From Ferrovum sp. (GTDB lineage: Bacteria; Pseudomonadota; Gammaproteobacteria; Burkholderiales; Ferrovaceae), in assembly GCA_010435995.1 (NCBI GenBank), contig JAAGNR010000070.1, forward strand, positions 1 to 64,000: a stretch of DNA of 64,000 bases. The letters run 5' to 3'. Position 1 is the first letter of the stretch; the number at the start of each line of letters is the position of its first letter. The notes under the pieces were generated by a model. It saw only the letters and a program-made list of their open reading frames with translations. It was not told the origin of the DNA and made no database searches. The position numbers and the translations under genes were made by a program. Of the stretch, positions 42,920 to 54,761 are shown one piece after another.

Positions 42920-44185
42920 TTAAACAATAACGTTCGTCTCGATCGCTGGGGGTTCCAAGCCGCGAATAGACCCACGGAGGAACCAGAGTAACCATAGCCC
43001 TGGCAAAGCCATTAGCGTCGCCACCAGAAAATATACTTCCCAGCCAGCCCGTTGCGCCAGCATCCCGGCAAACGGACCGATCAACACACGCCCCAATGCC
43101 GCCAACGCCGAGAGCAGAGCAAACTGGCTGGCGCTATAACGCGCGCTGCAAAGGCTCATCAGCAATGCTGCAAAAGCGCTGGTGCCCATGCCACTGGTAA
43201 AGTTCTCCAGAAACACCGCACCCACCATGCCGTAGAAATGATGCCCCCAAGCCGCCAATCCTATAAAGGACAACGTTGCCAAACCCTGAATCCAGGCAAA
43301 ACGCCAGAGGCTGCGAAACAATCCCCAGCGCAACATGAGCGCCCCTCCGACAAAACTTCCGGCAATGGTAGCCCCTAATCCGACCCCTTTATTTACCATA
43401 CCCACCTGCACCAGATCAAACCCCAGTCCACGCAACAGGAAAACGCTGGACAGCGCAAAGGCCAAGGCATCCCCCAATTTATACAACACCACCAGGGCCA
43501 GCAACGGTAAGGCTCCTGAACGCAGAAAAAAATCGCGCCACGGCCCCGTAAAGGTTTCCTGCCAGGAATGGCCCTGCACAGACGACGGGCGCTCGGGTTC
43601 CTCACCCCATAAGGTACCCACAATCCCGACCCCCATGGCCAATGCCATGACATCATAAGTCGTCACCCACCCCCAGGCAGCAGCCATGCCCAAGGCCACA
43701 GCGCCGGCGCAGAGCATAGCCAGTCGATAGCCCAGCATGGCACTGCTGGCCCCCAAGCCGCGTACTGCAGGGGCTAATAGGTCGGTGCGATAGGCATCTA
43801 TCACGATGTCCTGCGTCGCCGAAGCACAGGCCAGCAGCAGCGCCCAAAAGGCGATGGACTCACTCGGACGGGCGCTATCGGCATGCCCCAGCATCCAGAT
43901 CAATAACAGGGTCACCCCCTGAGTCACCAGCATCCAACCACGGCGGCGGCCCAAAAAAGGCCAGCTCCAGCGATCCAGCACGGGAGCCCAAAGAAACTTC
44001 AAGGTATAGGGCAACCCTGCCAGAGTAATCCAGCCGATCTGGTCCAAGGCCACTCCGGCAGTCGTCATGCGCGCTTGTAAGGTGGCACCGCTCAGGGACA
44101 AGGGCAATCCGGAAGAAAATCCCAGCAGCAAAACCACGACCAATGCGCGAAAATTATCCCTAGTCAGCCCCCCGCGCCCCGTCAC
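42920..44185 (-). CDS. ampG: AmpG-family muropeptide permease
   Basis: 421-residue MFS transporter with about 12 hydrophobic segments. The AmpG pattern is clear: LLLGFSSGLPLSLSGATLQARM at the N-terminus, WITLAGLPYTLKFLWAPVLDRW, and QDIVIDAYRTDLL. Imports anhydro-muropeptides released by lytic transglycosylases such as MltA for cell-wall recycling. Start is GTG 44185 with GGGGGAG upstream. Follows metW by 25 bp. Confidence 0.9.
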   Translation of the reverse strand: MTGRGGLTRDNFRALVVVLLLGFSSGLPLSLSGATLQARMTTAGVALDQIGWITLAGLPYTLKFLWAPVLDRWSWPFLGRRRGWMLVTQGVTLLLIWMLGHADSARPSESIAFWALLLACASATQDIVIDAYRTDLLAPAVRGLGASSAMLGYRLAMLCAGAVALGMAAAWGWVTTYDVMALAMGVGIVGTLWGEEPERPSSVQGHSWQETFTGPWRDFFLRSGALPLLALVVLYKLGDALAFALSSVFLLRGLGFDLVQVGMVNKGVGLGATIAGSFVGGALMLRWGLFRSLWRFAWIQGLATLSFIGLAAWGHHFYGMVGAVFLENFTSGMGTSAFAALLMSLCSARYSASQFALLSALAALGRVLIGPFAGMLAQRAGWEVYFLVATLMALPGLWLLWFLRGSIRGLEPPAIETNVIV

Positions 44186-44210
44186 ACACTCCCCCCTAGT
44201 CGCCTATTCC

Positions 44211-44798
44211 TCATACTGCGGAACGTATGCGGTAATAAGCCAGACTCCCCAACAGATTGGGGAGGGTGTGGACCACACGCCCCGCCGGATTCATCACCCG
44301 CCGTTCTATCACCTGAACACCCATGCGGGCACACAGTGCCTCAAAATCCTGCAGCGTACAGAGGTGCACATTGGGGGTGTCATACCACTCGTAAGGCATG
44401 TCTGGCGACTTGGGCATCATCCCGTTCAACACCTGCCAGCGGTGTTTCCAGTACCCAAAATTGGGGAAAGTGACAATGCCTTCCCGCCCCACACGCAACA
44501 TTTCACGTAAAATTTCTTCCGTGTTACGCATTGCCTGCAACGTCTGTGACAAGATCACCGTGTCAAAAGACCCAGCTGCAAACCCCGACAAACCAGACTC
44601 CAGATTCACTTGAAGCACCTGAATCCCCTGACGCAGGGCCGCCACCACCCGCTCGGGCACAATCTCTATGCCATAGCCCGTTGCTCTCCGGGTACGCTGC
44701 AAATGGGCCAGGAGCTGACCATCACCACAACCCAGATCCAGCACCCGGCTTTCCAGGCGAATACCTTGGGCAATCAATTCATGATCAGCACGGATCAT
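44211..44798 (-). CDS. metW: MetW, partner of MetX
   Basis: 195 residues from ATG 44798, overlapping the metX stop by 4 bp. A methyltransferase-like fold with SAM motif [15 protein letters not shown], then [23 protein letters not shown] and [10 protein letters not shown], all typical of MetW. MetX and MetW act together in homoserine acylation in many Proteobacteria; the catalytic role of MetW itself is unclear. Confidence 0.95.
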   Translation of the reverse strand: MIRADHELIAQGIRLESRVLDLGCGDGQLLAHLQRTRRATGYGIEIVPERVVAALRQGIQVLQVNLESGLSGFAAGSFDTVILSQTLQAMRNTEEILREMLRVGREGIVTFPNFGYWKHRWQVLNGMMPKSPDMPYEWYDTPNVHLCTLQDFEALCARMGVQVIERRVMNPAGRVVHTLPNLLGSLAYYRIRSAV

Positions 44799-45946
44799 GG
44801 GGCGCACTCCTGGGCAACGCGCTCCAGATAGGCACTCATCACGGAAAAATAATCATGGTTTTCCATCAAGAACGCATCATGTCCTTGATTGGACTCGATT
44901 TCCGCATAGCTCACCGGCACCCGATTGGCCAGCAACCCTTGAACGATTTCCTGCGAGCGGGCCGGCGAAAACCGCCAGTCCGTGGTGAACGACAGCACCA
45001 GATACTGGGCGGTGACTCCGGCCAAAGCCGCTGCCAGATTTCCTCCCGTTTGGCGTGCCGGATCGAAGTAATCCAGGGCTTTAGTCATGATCAGGTAAGT
45101 GTTGGCATCAAAGCGTTCAGAAAACTTCTTCCCCTGATAACGCAGGTAGGATTCGATTTCAAATTCCACCTCCAGAGAAAAGTGTGGCGCCCCCCCCAGC
45201 AATTCCCGACCAAACTTTGCCATCATGGCATCGTCGCTGAGATAGGTGATATGGCCCAGCATACGCGCCAGTCGCAGACCACGCTCAGGAACCACACCAT
45301 GGGCATAAAAATCGCCCCCATGAAAATCCGGGTCCGTAGTGATGGCCTGACGCGCCACCTCATTAAAGCCGATGTTCTGGGCAGACAGACTGGGCGCAGC
45401 GGCAATCACCAAGGCATGGCGCAAGCGATGGGGGTAACTTATGCTCCACTGCAATGCCTGCATGCCACCAAGACTTCCTCCCATCACCGCAGCAAAACAG
45501 TCGATCCCCAAGTGGTCTGCCAAACGCGCCTGGGTTTTCACCCAGTCTTCCACCGTGACAAAGGGAAAGTGTGAACCATAGGGCCGACCCGTGGCCGGAT
45601 TCACGCTGGAGGGGCCGGTAGATCCATGACAGCCGCCCAGATTGTTGACGCCCACCACAAAAAACCGCTCGGTATCCAGCGGTTTTCCCGGCCCCACCAT
45701 GTTATCCCACCACCCCACGGCACGCGGGTCTTCCGCATAATGACCGGCCACATGATGGCTGCCTGAAAGCGCATGACAGATCAGAATGGCGTTGCTTTTA
45801 TGGGCATTGAGCGTGCCATAGGTTTCATATACCAGTTGATAGTCATGCAACATCACTCCGGAAGCCAGGGTCAGGGGCTCGGCGAAACGAACCACCTGGG
45901 GAAATACGGTTCCCACGGACCGCGTTTCTTTATCCTCTGTCGTCAC
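44795..45946 (-). CDS. metX: Homoserine O-acyltransferase MetX
   Basis: 383-residue alpha/beta hydrolase-fold enzyme activating homoserine for methionine synthesis. Nucleophile elbow [10 protein letters not shown] (Ser), [11 protein letters not shown], and the end of the triad in FSPARSQEI and [14 protein letters not shown]. MetW-linked enzymes of this type often use succinyl-CoA rather than acetyl-CoA, so the acyl donor is not decided here. Starts 9 bp after gatB, leaving no room for a riboswitch or separate promoter. Confidence 0.95.
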   Translation of the reverse strand: MTTEDKETRSVGTVFPQVVRFAEPLTLASGVMLHDYQLVYETYGTLNAHKSNAILICHALSGSHHVAGHYAEDPRAVGWWDNMVGPGKPLDTERFFVVGVNNLGGCHGSTGPSSVNPATGRPYGSHFPFVTVEDWVKTQARLADHLGIDCFAAVMGGSLGGMQALQWSISYPHRLRHALVIAAAPSLSAQNIGFNEVARQAITTDPDFHGGDFYAHGVVPERGLRLARMLGHITYLSDDAMMAKFGRELLGGAPHFSLEVEFEIESYLRYQGKKFSERFDANTYLIMTKALDYFDPARQTGGNLAAALAGVTAQYLVLSFTTDWRFSPARSQEIVQGLLANRVPVSYAEIESNQGHDAFLMENHDYFSVMSAYLERVAQECAP

Positions 45947-45955
45947 AACGACTCC

Positions 45956-47392
45956 TCAGACCGCCGCCAGCTTGCGCCGCAACAGTTCATTCAACTGGGC
46001 AGGATTGGCACGCCCACCGGTGGCCTTCATGGCCCGACCGACAAAAAACCCAAAAACCTTTTCTTTGCCCCCGCGAAATTCAGCCACCTGCTCGGGATGT
46101 TGGACCATCAACTCGTCGATGACTCCTTCAAGCGCCGCCAGATCAGACATTTGCGACAACCCCTGCGCGGCGATAATAGCATCGGCCACCCCCCCTTCGC
46201 GCCAGAGAATATCAAACACTTCCTTGGCCAACTTGCCGGACAGGGTTCCATCCTGCACACGCGCCAATAAACCCGCCAATTGACTTGAAGATACTGGACT
46301 GACGGCCACTTCCAACCCTTCCCGTTTCAAAGCCGCAGCCAGTTCCCCAGTGACCCAATTGGCACACAGTTTGGGATCGACCGCCCCTTCTTTCAGCAGA
46401 GCCAGATAGTACTCAGCCCACGCCCGTGAGGCGGTTAACAGTCCGGCATCGTAAGCAGACAAACCTAGGGTGTGTTGCAAGCGTTGGGACAACGCTTCCG
46501 GCAATTCCGGCAACGCCGCCCGCTCGCTCTCTATCCAGGACGCATCCACGCAGAGCGGCAACAGGTCGGGATCAGGAAAATAGCGATAATCCTGGGCATC
46601 TTCCTTGGAACGCATGGAACGGGTCTCATCCCGATCGGGATCGTACAGACGGGTTTCCTGAATCACCCGCCCCCCCCCTTCCAGCAATTCGACCTGACGG
46701 GCGAACTCAAATTGAATCGCCCGTTCAAGAAAACGAAACGAATTGAGGTTCTTGATCTCACAGCGCGTGCCCAGAGCGGTCTGCCCCTGGGGACGCACGG
46801 ACACATTGGCATCACAGCGAAATGACCCTTCCTGCATATTGCCGTCGCAAATCCCGATCCAGGTCACCAACCGATGAAGCATCCGGGCATACGCCACCGC
46901 TTCCGCCGCACTGCGCATCACCGGTTCGGTGACAATTTCCAGCAATGGGGTCCCTGCCCGGTTGAGGTCAATACCAGAACGACCATGAAAATCTTCATGC
47001 AGCGATTTCCCTGCATCTTCTTCCAGATGGGCGCGGGTCAATTGCACCGAGTGGCGCACGCCCTCCACCTCGATCTCCAGTGCCCCCCCCTGAACGATGG
47101 GCAACTCAAACTGGCTGATCTGGTAGCCCTTGGGCAAATCCGGATAGAAATAATTCTTGCGAGCAAACCAGGACCGTGGCGCAATATTCGCGCCCACGGC
47201 CAAACCAAAACGAATGGCACAGGCTACGGCTTGCCGGTTAGGCACCGGCAGCACTCCTGGCAACGCCAGATCTACTTCATTGGCCTGCTGGTTGGGAGGC
47301 GCTCCGAAGGCCGTCGCCGAGCCGGAAAACATTTTTGACACGGTTGCCAACTGTACATGGGTTTCCAGCCCAATCACCATTTCCCAATTCAT
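45956..47392 (-). CDS. gatB: Asp/Glu-tRNA amidotransferase subunit B
   Basis: 478 residues. Kinase-like subunit that phosphorylates misacylated Glu-tRNA(Gln) or Asp-tRNA(Asn) and transfers ammonia from GatA. N-terminal [18 protein letters not shown] and [28 protein letters not shown] with magnesium ligands, and C-terminal helical and YqeY domains with [24 protein letters not shown]. Starts in a 4-bp overlap with gatA. Confidence 0.97.
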   Translation of the reverse strand: MNWEMVIGLETHVQLATVSKMFSGSATAFGAPPNQQANEVDLALPGVLPVPNRQAVACAIRFGLAVGANIAPRSWFARKNYFYPDLPKGYQISQFELPIVQGGALEIEVEGVRHSVQLTRAHLEEDAGKSLHEDFHGRSGIDLNRAGTPLLEIVTEPVMRSAAEAVAYARMLHRLVTWIGICDGNMQEGSFRCDANVSVRPQGQTALGTRCEIKNLNSFRFLERAIQFEFARQVELLEGGGRVIQETRLYDPDRDETRSMRSKEDAQDYRYFPDPDLLPLCVDASWIESERAALPELPEALSQRLQHTLGLSAYDAGLLTASRAWAEYYLALLKEGAVDPKLCANWVTGELAAALKREGLEVAVSPVSSSQLAGLLARVQDGTLSGKLAKEVFDILWREGGVADAIIAAQGLSQMSDLAALEGVIDELMVQHPEQVAEFRGGKEKVFGFFVGRAMKATGGRANPAQLNELLRRKLAAV

Positions 47393-48867
47393 ACCCTTTC
47401 TCCTGCCGCAGCGTATACCGGAACTCGGCGATGCCAGTCTGTGACCTGCTGATAACGGTGCGCCACCGCCAACAATCGTGCTTCTCCAAAATGAGGGCCA
47501 ATCAATTGCAATCCCAACGGCAGGCCTTGGGCCCCAAAACCCGCAGGAATGGACATGGCTGGCAACCCAGCCAGATTGACGCCAATGGTAAAAATATCCG
47601 ACAGATACATCTGCACCGGATCTTCAGTTTTGGCTCCAAAAGGAAAAGCGGGGGTCGGGGTCGTGGGCCCCATGATGACATCACACTGCTCAAATGCCTG
47701 GAGAAAATCCTGCTGTATCAAGCGCCGTACTCGCTGAGCCTGAAGGTAGTAAGCATCATAGTAACCTTGGGATAATACATAGGCCCCCGTGAGAATACGA
47801 CGCTTGACCTCAGCGCCAAAGCCCTCGGCCCGACTGCGCCCGATCATCTCCTGCAAATCCCCATACTGCTGTGCACGCCAACCATAACGCACGCCATCAT
47901 AGCGAGACAGATTGCTCGATGCCTCAGCCGGAGCCAACACGTAGTACACCGGCACGGACAAATCGCTGTGAGGCAGATCGATGTCCACCCGTACGGCCCC
48001 CAAGCGTTCGTACTCGCGCAGCGCCTCCTCCATGGCCTGGGCGACATCCGCATCGACCCCAGAACCAAAATATTGACGGGGCAAACCGATCCGCAACCCC
48101 GTGAGGGGGCGCTCGAAATCCTGAAAGAAATCTTCCTCTGGACGCGCCACGGAAGTCGCATCGCGTTCGTCGTAATCGGCCATGATGCCCAAACCCCAGG
48201 CCAGATCGGCGGCACTGGGAGCCATCAGCCCCCCCTGATCGAGGCTGGAGGCATAGGCGATCATCCCGTAACGAGAAACTCTCCCATAAGTCGGTTTGAT
48301 CCCGCTCACCCCGCACAGCGCTGCGGGCTGGCGAATGGATCCTCCCGTATCCGAGGCCGTCGCCAGTGGGGCCAGCCGTGCCGCCACTGCTGCTGCCGAC
48401 CCCCCAGAACTGCCCCCGGGAACATGATCAAGACTCCAAGGATTGCGCACCTTGCCGTAAAACGAGGTCTCGTTACTTGACCCCATGGCAAATTCATCCA
48501 TATTGGTCTTACCCAAAATCACGCCACCCGCTTCATTGAAGCGGGTGATCACGTGGGCATCGTAGGGCGCCACAAAATTGGACAACATGCGTGAACCACA
48601 CGTGGTAAGCCACCCTGCCGTACAAAAAATATCCTTGTGCGCCACCGGAATCCCTGTCAGCGGACCCCCTTCTGCCCGCGCCAGACGTTGGTCTGCAGCC
48701 CGCGCCTGAATCAGACTGCGCTCCGGATCGAGGGTGATGAAGCAGCCCAAAGTCTCATTCTGATGATGCGCTCGCTCCAAGTAGGCCTGAGTCAATTCCA
48801 CACTGGAAAATTCCCGTGAACGCAGGCCGTCGGCAAGCTCACGCAATGAAGTACGATCAAGATTCAT
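47389..48867 (-). CDS. gatA: Asp/Glu-tRNA amidotransferase subunit A
   Basis: 492-residue amidase that releases ammonia from glutamine for GatB. The catalytic Lys-Ser-Ser triad lies in PVAHKDIF and in [14 protein letters not shown] plus [14 protein letters not shown]. Full length and normal. GatCAB implies that at least one of GlnRS or AsnRS is replaced by the transamidation route. Confidence 0.97.
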   Translation of the reverse strand: MNLDRTSLRELADGLRSREFSSVELTQAYLERAHHQNETLGCFITLDPERSLIQARAADQRLARAEGGPLTGIPVAHKDIFCTAGWLTTCGSRMLSNFVAPYDAHVITRFNEAGGVILGKTNMDEFAMGSSNETSFYGKVRNPWSLDHVPGGSSGGSAAAVAARLAPLATASDTGGSIRQPAALCGVSGIKPTYGRVSRYGMIAYASSLDQGGLMAPSAADLAWGLGIMADYDERDATSVARPEEDFFQDFERPLTGLRIGLPRQYFGSGVDADVAQAMEEALREYERLGAVRVDIDLPHSDLSVPVYYVLAPAEASSNLSRYDGVRYGWRAQQYGDLQEMIGRSRAEGFGAEVKRRILTGAYVLSQGYYDAYYLQAQRVRRLIQQDFLQAFEQCDVIMGPTTPTPAFPFGAKTEDPVQMYLSDIFTIGVNLAGLPAMSIPAGFGAQGLPLGLQLIGPHFGEARLLAVAHRYQQVTDWHRRVPVYAAAGERV

Positions 48868-48875
48868 GACATTCC

Positions 48876-49169
48876 TTATTCGATGACTTTGGGGACCAGA
48901 TAGAGCCCTTTTTCCACTTCTGGCGCCAGTGACTGAAACAACTCCCGCTGGTTCTTGGCGGTGACTTCGTCGGCACGCAAGCGCACAGGCATGTCAAAAG
49001 CCTGGGCCAAGGGTTCCACCCCATGAGTATCCACGGCCTGAAGCTGATCGATCAACCCCAGAATGCTGTCAAATTGTTGCGGCAAAACGGCCAATTCCTG
49101 TTCTGTCAATTGAATACAGGCCAAGCGCGCCAATTGATGTAATGATGTTTCGTTTAAAGGGTCTGACAA
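48876..49169 (-). CDS. gatC: Asp/Glu-tRNA amidotransferase subunit C
   Basis: Small subunit that holds GatA and GatB together: [46 protein letters not shown] and [11 protein letters not shown]. The ORF track version (223 aa) is far too long. TTG 49169 is preceded by GGGAGG and gives 97 aa; ATG 49181 (101 aa) lacks a ribosome-binding site. Divergent from mreB with 78 bp between starts. Confidence 0.93.
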   Translation of the reverse strand: MSDPLNETSLHQLARLACIQLTEQELAVLPQQFDSILGLIDQLQAVDTHGVEPLAQAFDMPVRLRADEVTAKNQRELFQSLAPEVEKGLYLVPKVIE

Positions 49170-49202
49170 GACGCCTCCCATGCGTGGTAAGGAATGGTGT
49201 AA

Positions 49203-50291
<1,089 letters not shown>

Positions 50292-50316
50292 TGCCCCCCC
50301 GAAGACAGAGAATGGC

Positions 50317-51231
50317 ATGTCGCCACTAGAAACCCGCCCCCTCGATCTGTTTTCCCGAAGTGCATCACCATGGTTTCGGGGGATGGTTTATGCCCTGCTG
50401 GCCTTGGCCTGTATCGCCACCGACGCGCACTTTCATCGCCTGGAAATGCTGCGCCAAGCCCTAGAAGTCATGACGGTACCCATCCAGGAAGCTGCGGAAA
50501 TCCCCTCCTTGACCAAGCAAGTCATGGAACGACATTTTGATTCCCTCAGTCGATTGCAGGAAGAAAATACTACGCTGCGCCGACAACTTCTGTTACAAAC
50601 CGGCCAGGCACAACAAGCGACCCTTCTACTGCGCGATCTGAATCAAATGCGCGGCCTGCTTCAATTGCAGAGCAGCCCCCTTTTCCCCGCGCGGGTCAGC
50701 GCCATCATCAGCAGCGCACGCAACCCCTTCGTGCAGAAACTGCTGCTCGAGGGCGGAGAAAGCCAGCAGATCCATCTGGGCTCTCCGGTGCTGACGGAGC
50801 AGGGGTTGCTGGGGCAAATCACGCGGGTCTATCCCCTTTACAGCGAAGTCACCTTGGTCAGCAACCGCAACCTGACCATTCCCGTCGAAATCGAGCGCAC
50901 AGCTTTGCGCACCCTGGCCGTAGGCAGCGGGCACCAGGGCGAAATGACGTTACCTTACGTTCCCTCTGGATCCGACGTGCGTCCAGGAGACTTTCTGCTC
51001 ACTTCTGGCATCGATGGACTGTACCCCCGTGGCCTTACCGTAGCCACCGTCACCCAGGTGAATCGTAGCAAATCCTCAGCCTTTGCCGACATCACGGCCC
51101 GGTTGAACGCAGGAGTGGACTCTGCCCCCTTTGTCCTGGTTATGACACCGTCACCGGCAGCCCCGCTCATGGAAGAATCCCCAGCAGAAACCGGCAGCTC
51201 ACACCCTGTACCGACCCATAAAAAACCCTGA
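50317..51231 (+). CDS. mreC: Rod shape-determining protein MreC
   Basis: 304 residues from ATG 50317; the ORF track includes 32 codons of mreB overlap. A single membrane helix (about 20-38), a coiled coil (about 60-105, SLSRLQEENTTLRRQLLLQTGQAQQATLL), then the periplasmic beta domain (PARVSAIISSARNPFVQKLLLEGG, GLLGQITRVYPLYSEVTLVSN, VRPGDFLLTSGIDGLYPRGL). Activates PBP2-RodA from the periplasmic side. Ends 1 bp before mreD. Confidence 0.95.
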   Translation: MSPLETRPLDLFSRSASPWFRGMVYALLALACIATDAHFHRLEMLRQALEVMTVPIQEAAEIPSLTKQVMERHFDSLSRLQEENTTLRRQLLLQTGQAQQATLLLRDLNQMRGLLQLQSSPLFPARVSAIISSARNPFVQKLLLEGGESQQIHLGSPVLTEQGLLGQITRVYPLYSEVTLVSNRNLTIPVEIERTALRTLAVGSGHQGEMTLPYVPSGSDVRPGDFLLTSGIDGLYPRGLTVATVTQVNRSKSSAFADITARLNAGVDSAPFVLVMTPSPAAPLMEESPAETGSSHPVPTHKKP

Positions 51232-51232
51232 C

Positions 51233-51760
51233 ATGGATCCCATTGCCCCCAATCAGGCTGGTCCGGCGCTGCGTGCGCCCCATTCACTACGCTGGATTTT
51301 ATTCAGCTTTACCCTGAGCCTGGTATTCCTATTTTTCCCCTGGCACGGAACTGGACTGCTTCTCCGCCCTGATGTCACGGCCTTACTGGTGGTCTACTGG
51401 GGCGTTTTTGAACCCGTGCTCGTCGGCAATGGGACGATCTTTGTTCTTGGCCTATTGAGCGATACGGCCTCCAGTCATGTACTGGGAGTTCATGCCCTGA
51501 GCTATTCCCTGCTATTCACCCTGGTTCAATACTATCGCCCGCGCATTCTGTCCTTTTACCGCCTCAACCAGATGCTCCATGTGCTCATGCTTCTGATGGT
51601 CACACAGTTGACGGATGGAGTCGTTGAATGGGTTCTGGGCTATGCTTGGCCCGATTGGATCTGGTGGTTGCAACCCGCTATCGGCGCCTTGGGTTGGCTC
51701 TTTCTGCCCTCTCTTCTGGAACGATCTCCCCGTTCGGGGGATACCCCAAAGAGTTTGTGA
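51233..51760 (+). CDS. mreD: Rod shape-determining protein MreD
   Basis: 175-residue inner-membrane protein with about five hydrophobic segments, including LLLRPDVTALLVVYWGVFEP, a conserved MreD feature, and GLLSDTASSHVLGVHALSYSLL. Low sequence conservation is normal; position between mreC and mrdA confirms it. mrdA starts 1 bp after the stop. Confidence 0.93.
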   Translation: MDPIAPNQAGPALRAPHSLRWILFSFTLSLVFLFFPWHGTGLLLRPDVTALLVVYWGVFEPVLVGNGTIFVLGLLSDTASSHVLGVHALSYSLLFTLVQYYRPRILSFYRLNQMLHVLMLLMVTQLTDGVVEWVLGYAWPDWIWWLQPAIGALGWLFLPSLLERSPRSGDTPKSL

Positions 51761-51761
51761 C

Positions 51762-53663
51762 ATGACCGCCCCCCTCCGCAACCCCCATCAGGACCGCTGG
51801 AATTTTCGGCTGCGACTGCGCTTGATGTGGTGGGTGGTTGTGGTACTGACGGTCATCCTGCTTGGGCGTCTCGCCTGGTTGCAAATCGTGGCTCAGCGCT
51901 ACTACCATACCTTGGCTGAAGCCAACCGCATCTCGTTGGTACCCACCGTTCCCAATCGCGGTTTGATTCTCGACCGCAACGGTGTCCTACTGGCAGAGAA
52001 TCACTATGATTACGATCTGGAAATCAACCCCAGACTCTGCCCAGAGGTTACCCAAACCATTGACGGACTCACCGCATTGGTCACGATTACCTCATCTGAC
52101 CGCAAGTTGTTTCAAAAAATGCGCGATGAAACCCACGGACTGGCACCTGTCCCCATTCGGACCCATCTGACGGAGGATGAGGTGGCGCGTTTTTCCGTCA
52201 ATCGCTATCGTTTCCCCGGAGTAGACATCGAAGCGCGGCTCACACGATTTTACCCTCAGGGGACCCATGCCTCTCATCTGATTGGCTACATTGGCCGCAT
52301 TAATGAGGATGACCAAGACCGTCTGGAGGATGAAGACCTCAGCGACCAATACCGTGGCACCAATCATATCGGGAAACTGGGTATCGAGGGTCATTATGAA
52401 CAACTCCTCCACGGCACCCCAGGATTCGAACAGGTGGAAACCGATGCTGCCGGTCATGGGGTTCGGGTTTTGGCGCACACCCCCCCCGTATCTGGCAATG
52501 ACCTGTACCTGACCATCGATGCCCATCTGCAACAAGTGGCAGAGGACGCCTTCGGCACCAATCGGGGAGCCCTCGTTGCCATCGACCCCACCACCGGAGA
52601 AGTCCTGGCCTTTGTCAGCCAACCCGGGTTTGATCCCAACCTGTTTGTCGATGGTATCGATCAAGAGCACTGGAATGATCTCAATACTTCCCCCGATCAT
52701 CCCCTCAATAACCGCGCCTTGAGAGGCCAATACCCCCCCGGTTCCACGGTCAAACCCTTTATGGCCCTGGCGGCGCTGCAACTGAATATCCGCACCCCCG
52801 AGTATACCCTTGCTGATCCTGGTTACTTTGCCTTCCCCGGAAGCACTCATCATTACCGCGACTGGAAAGAAGGGGGGCACGGTATGGTGAACATGGCCCT
52901 ATCGATCATTCAATCCTGCGATACTTACTACTACAGCCTGGCCAATGAAATGGGGATCGATGCCCTGCATGATTTTTTTATCCAGTTTGGGTTCGGCCAA
53001 AAGAGTGGCATTGACCTGGACGGTGAAGCCTCTGGGCTGTACCCCTCCACCGCCTGGAAAAAAAAGAAATACCATCAGGATTGGTACGGAGGAGACACGG
53101 TGATCAGCGGTATTGGTCAAGGCTTTGTGCTGGCGACCCCTCTCCAATTGGCCGTGGCCACGGCCACGCTGGCCAATGGAGGACGACGTATGAAACCCCA
53201 TCTGGTCAAGGCCATTCGCAATACTGAAAATGGCCGGATCGATCCCGTGGCTCCTGAGGTGGTCCAGTCCATCTCGTTTCGCCCCCAGGACCTGGAAACC
53301 CTTCGATTGGCCATGGAGGGTGTCATGAAACCCGGAGGTACCGCCAGCCAAGCGGGAGCCGGAGCACCCTATGCCATTGCTGGAAAAACCGGAACGGCTC
53401 AAGTGGTGGCGGTTCGTCAGGGAGAAAAATATAATGCTGGGGCGTTGGCTGAACGCAACCGCGATCACGCCCTGTTCATCGCCTACGCCCCCACCGATCA
53501 TCCGCGCCTGGCCATCGCGGTTCTGGTGGAAAACGGGGGGCATGGTGGCGCCACTGCCGCGCCCATTGCGCGCCAGGTTTTCGATTATTACCTGCTGGGA
53601 AAAGTCCCTGCTCCCATCCAACCTACACGGAGCCCCCCTGCCGATGATGTTCCCCTCGATTAA
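51762..53663 (+). CDS. mrdA: Penicillin-binding protein 2 (elongasome transpeptidase)
   Basis: 633 residues from ATG 51762. One membrane helix (about 22-42), the pedestal domain with NRGLILDRNGVLLAEN, and the transpeptidase domain with the active-site serine in PPGSTVKPF (SxxK), SCDTYYYS (SxD in place of the usual SxN) and KTGT in AGKTGTAQV. Crosslinks peptidoglycan with RodA. The ORF track begins 49 codons early. Its 3' end overlaps rodA by 17 bp. Confidence 0.96.
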   Translation: MTAPLRNPHQDRWNFRLRLRLMWWVVVVLTVILLGRLAWLQIVAQRYYHTLAEANRISLVPTVPNRGLILDRNGVLLAENHYDYDLEINPRLCPEVTQTIDGLTALVTITSSDRKLFQKMRDETHGLAPVPIRTHLTEDEVARFSVNRYRFPGVDIEARLTRFYPQGTHASHLIGYIGRINEDDQDRLEDEDLSDQYRGTNHIGKLGIEGHYEQLLHGTPGFEQVETDAAGHGVRVLAHTPPVSGNDLYLTIDAHLQQVAEDAFGTNRGALVAIDPTTGEVLAFVSQPGFDPNLFVDGIDQEHWNDLNTSPDHPLNNRALRGQYPPGSTVKPFMALAALQLNIRTPEYTLADPGYFAFPGSTHHYRDWKEGGHGMVNMALSIIQSCDTYYYSLANEMGIDALHDFFIQFGFGQKSGIDLDGEASGLYPSTAWKKKKYHQDWYGGDTVISGIGQGFVLATPLQLAVATATLANGGRRMKPHLVKAIRNTENGRIDPVAPEVVQSISFRPQDLETLRLAMEGVMKPGGTASQAGAGAPYAIAGKTGTAQVVAVRQGEKYNAGALAERNRDHALFIAYAPTDHPRLAIAVLVENGGHGGATAAPIARQVFDYYLLGKVPAPIQPTRSPPADDVPLD

Positions 53664-54750
53664 AGCCTGGCGTAAAAGCTGGCTGGCCCCCCTCGACCCC
53701 ATTCTGCTGAACACCATGACGGTTTTGGTCTTGTTCAGCCTGATTGTGCTCTACAGCGCTTCGGGAGAAGAAATCGGCAAAGTGACCAGCCAATTGCGCA
53801 ATCTTGCCCTGGCACTGACGGGAATGTGGCTGGTGGCCCGTACCCACCCCCAAACCCTCGAACGCCTGGCCTTTCCCCTTTATGGCATCGCGCTGCTGGC
53901 GCTCATCGGCGTCGCACTGTTTGGTGAAGTCAGCCATGGCGCCCGCCGCTGGCTACACCTGGGCCCCGTGCGCCTGCAGCCTTCCGAGTTGATGAAAATT
54001 GCTCTGCCCCTAGCCCTTGCCGCCTTTTTTGAAATGCGGGCCCGCACCCTGAATTGGCGTGACTTCGTGATTGCCTCGCTGATGCTCCTGCTGCCCGTGG
54101 GACTGGTATTGCGCCAACCCGATCTGGGTACGGCACTGCTGATTGCCAGTTCCGGATTCTATGTGCTGTACTTTGCCGGATTGCCCTGGAAAGTCATGGC
54201 TTTTCTGGGAGGCAGTGTGCTGGCCGCCTTGCCGATGATCTGGCCCCTGCTTCATGGTTATCAGAAAAAACGCATTCTGACCTTCATAGACCCCACTCAG
54301 GACCCTCTGGGTGCTGGCTACCACACCCTACAAGCCATGATTGCCATCGGATCCGGAGGCGTACTGGGCAAAGGATGGCTGCGCGGCACCCAGTCCCATC
54401 TGGATTTTTTACCGGAACATACCACCGATTTCATCTTTGCTGTATTTGGCGAGGAATTCGGTCTCGTGGGAGAACTGGTATTTCTGGGTGCTCTACTTAT
54501 TCTCATCACTCGTGGTTTCGTGATTGCCAATGAAGGCTCCACGCCTTTTTCCCGACTCATGGCCGGAGCCCTGTCCATGACGCTATTCACTTATACTTTC
54601 GTCAATATGGGCATGGTCAGCGGGATTCTTCCCGTAGTCGGCGTACCTCTACCGTTTCTGAGCTATGGTGGCACGTCTCTGGTCACGCTGTTCATCAGCC
54701 TGGGTTTTCTGATGAGCGTCCATCACCATCGTAAACTGGTCAAACATTGA
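53647..54750 (+). CDS. rodA: Peptidoglycan glycosyltransferase RodA
   Basis: SEDS-family polymerase of the elongasome. 367 residues from the second of two tandem ATGs (53644/53647) in the end of mrdA; the ORF track adds 92 codons. About ten membrane segments, with GARRWLHLGPVRLQPSELMKIALPLALA, RQPDLGTALL and PEHTTDFIFAVFGEEFGLVG, where the catalytic aspartate and conserved loop of SEDS proteins lie, and the signature ending PVVGVPLPFLSYGGTSL. Confidence 0.95.
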   Translation: MFPSIKAWRKSWLAPLDPILLNTMTVLVLFSLIVLYSASGEEIGKVTSQLRNLALALTGMWLVARTHPQTLERLAFPLYGIALLALIGVALFGEVSHGARRWLHLGPVRLQPSELMKIALPLALAAFFEMRARTLNWRDFVIASLMLLLPVGLVLRQPDLGTALLIASSGFYVLYFAGLPWKVMAFLGGSVLAALPMIWPLLHGYQKKRILTFIDPTQDPLGAGYHTLQAMIAIGSGGVLGKGWLRGTQSHLDFLPEHTTDFIFAVFGEEFGLVGELVFLGALLILITRGFVIANEGSTPFSRLMAGALSMTLFTYTFVNMGMVSGILPVVGVPLPFLSYGGTSLVTLFISLGFLMSVHHHRKLVKH

Positions 54751-54761
54751 ACGGAACATCC

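Noticed and set aside
45947-45955. SAM riboswitch upstream of metX
   Set aside because: Only 9 bp separate gatB and metX, so there is no room for one.
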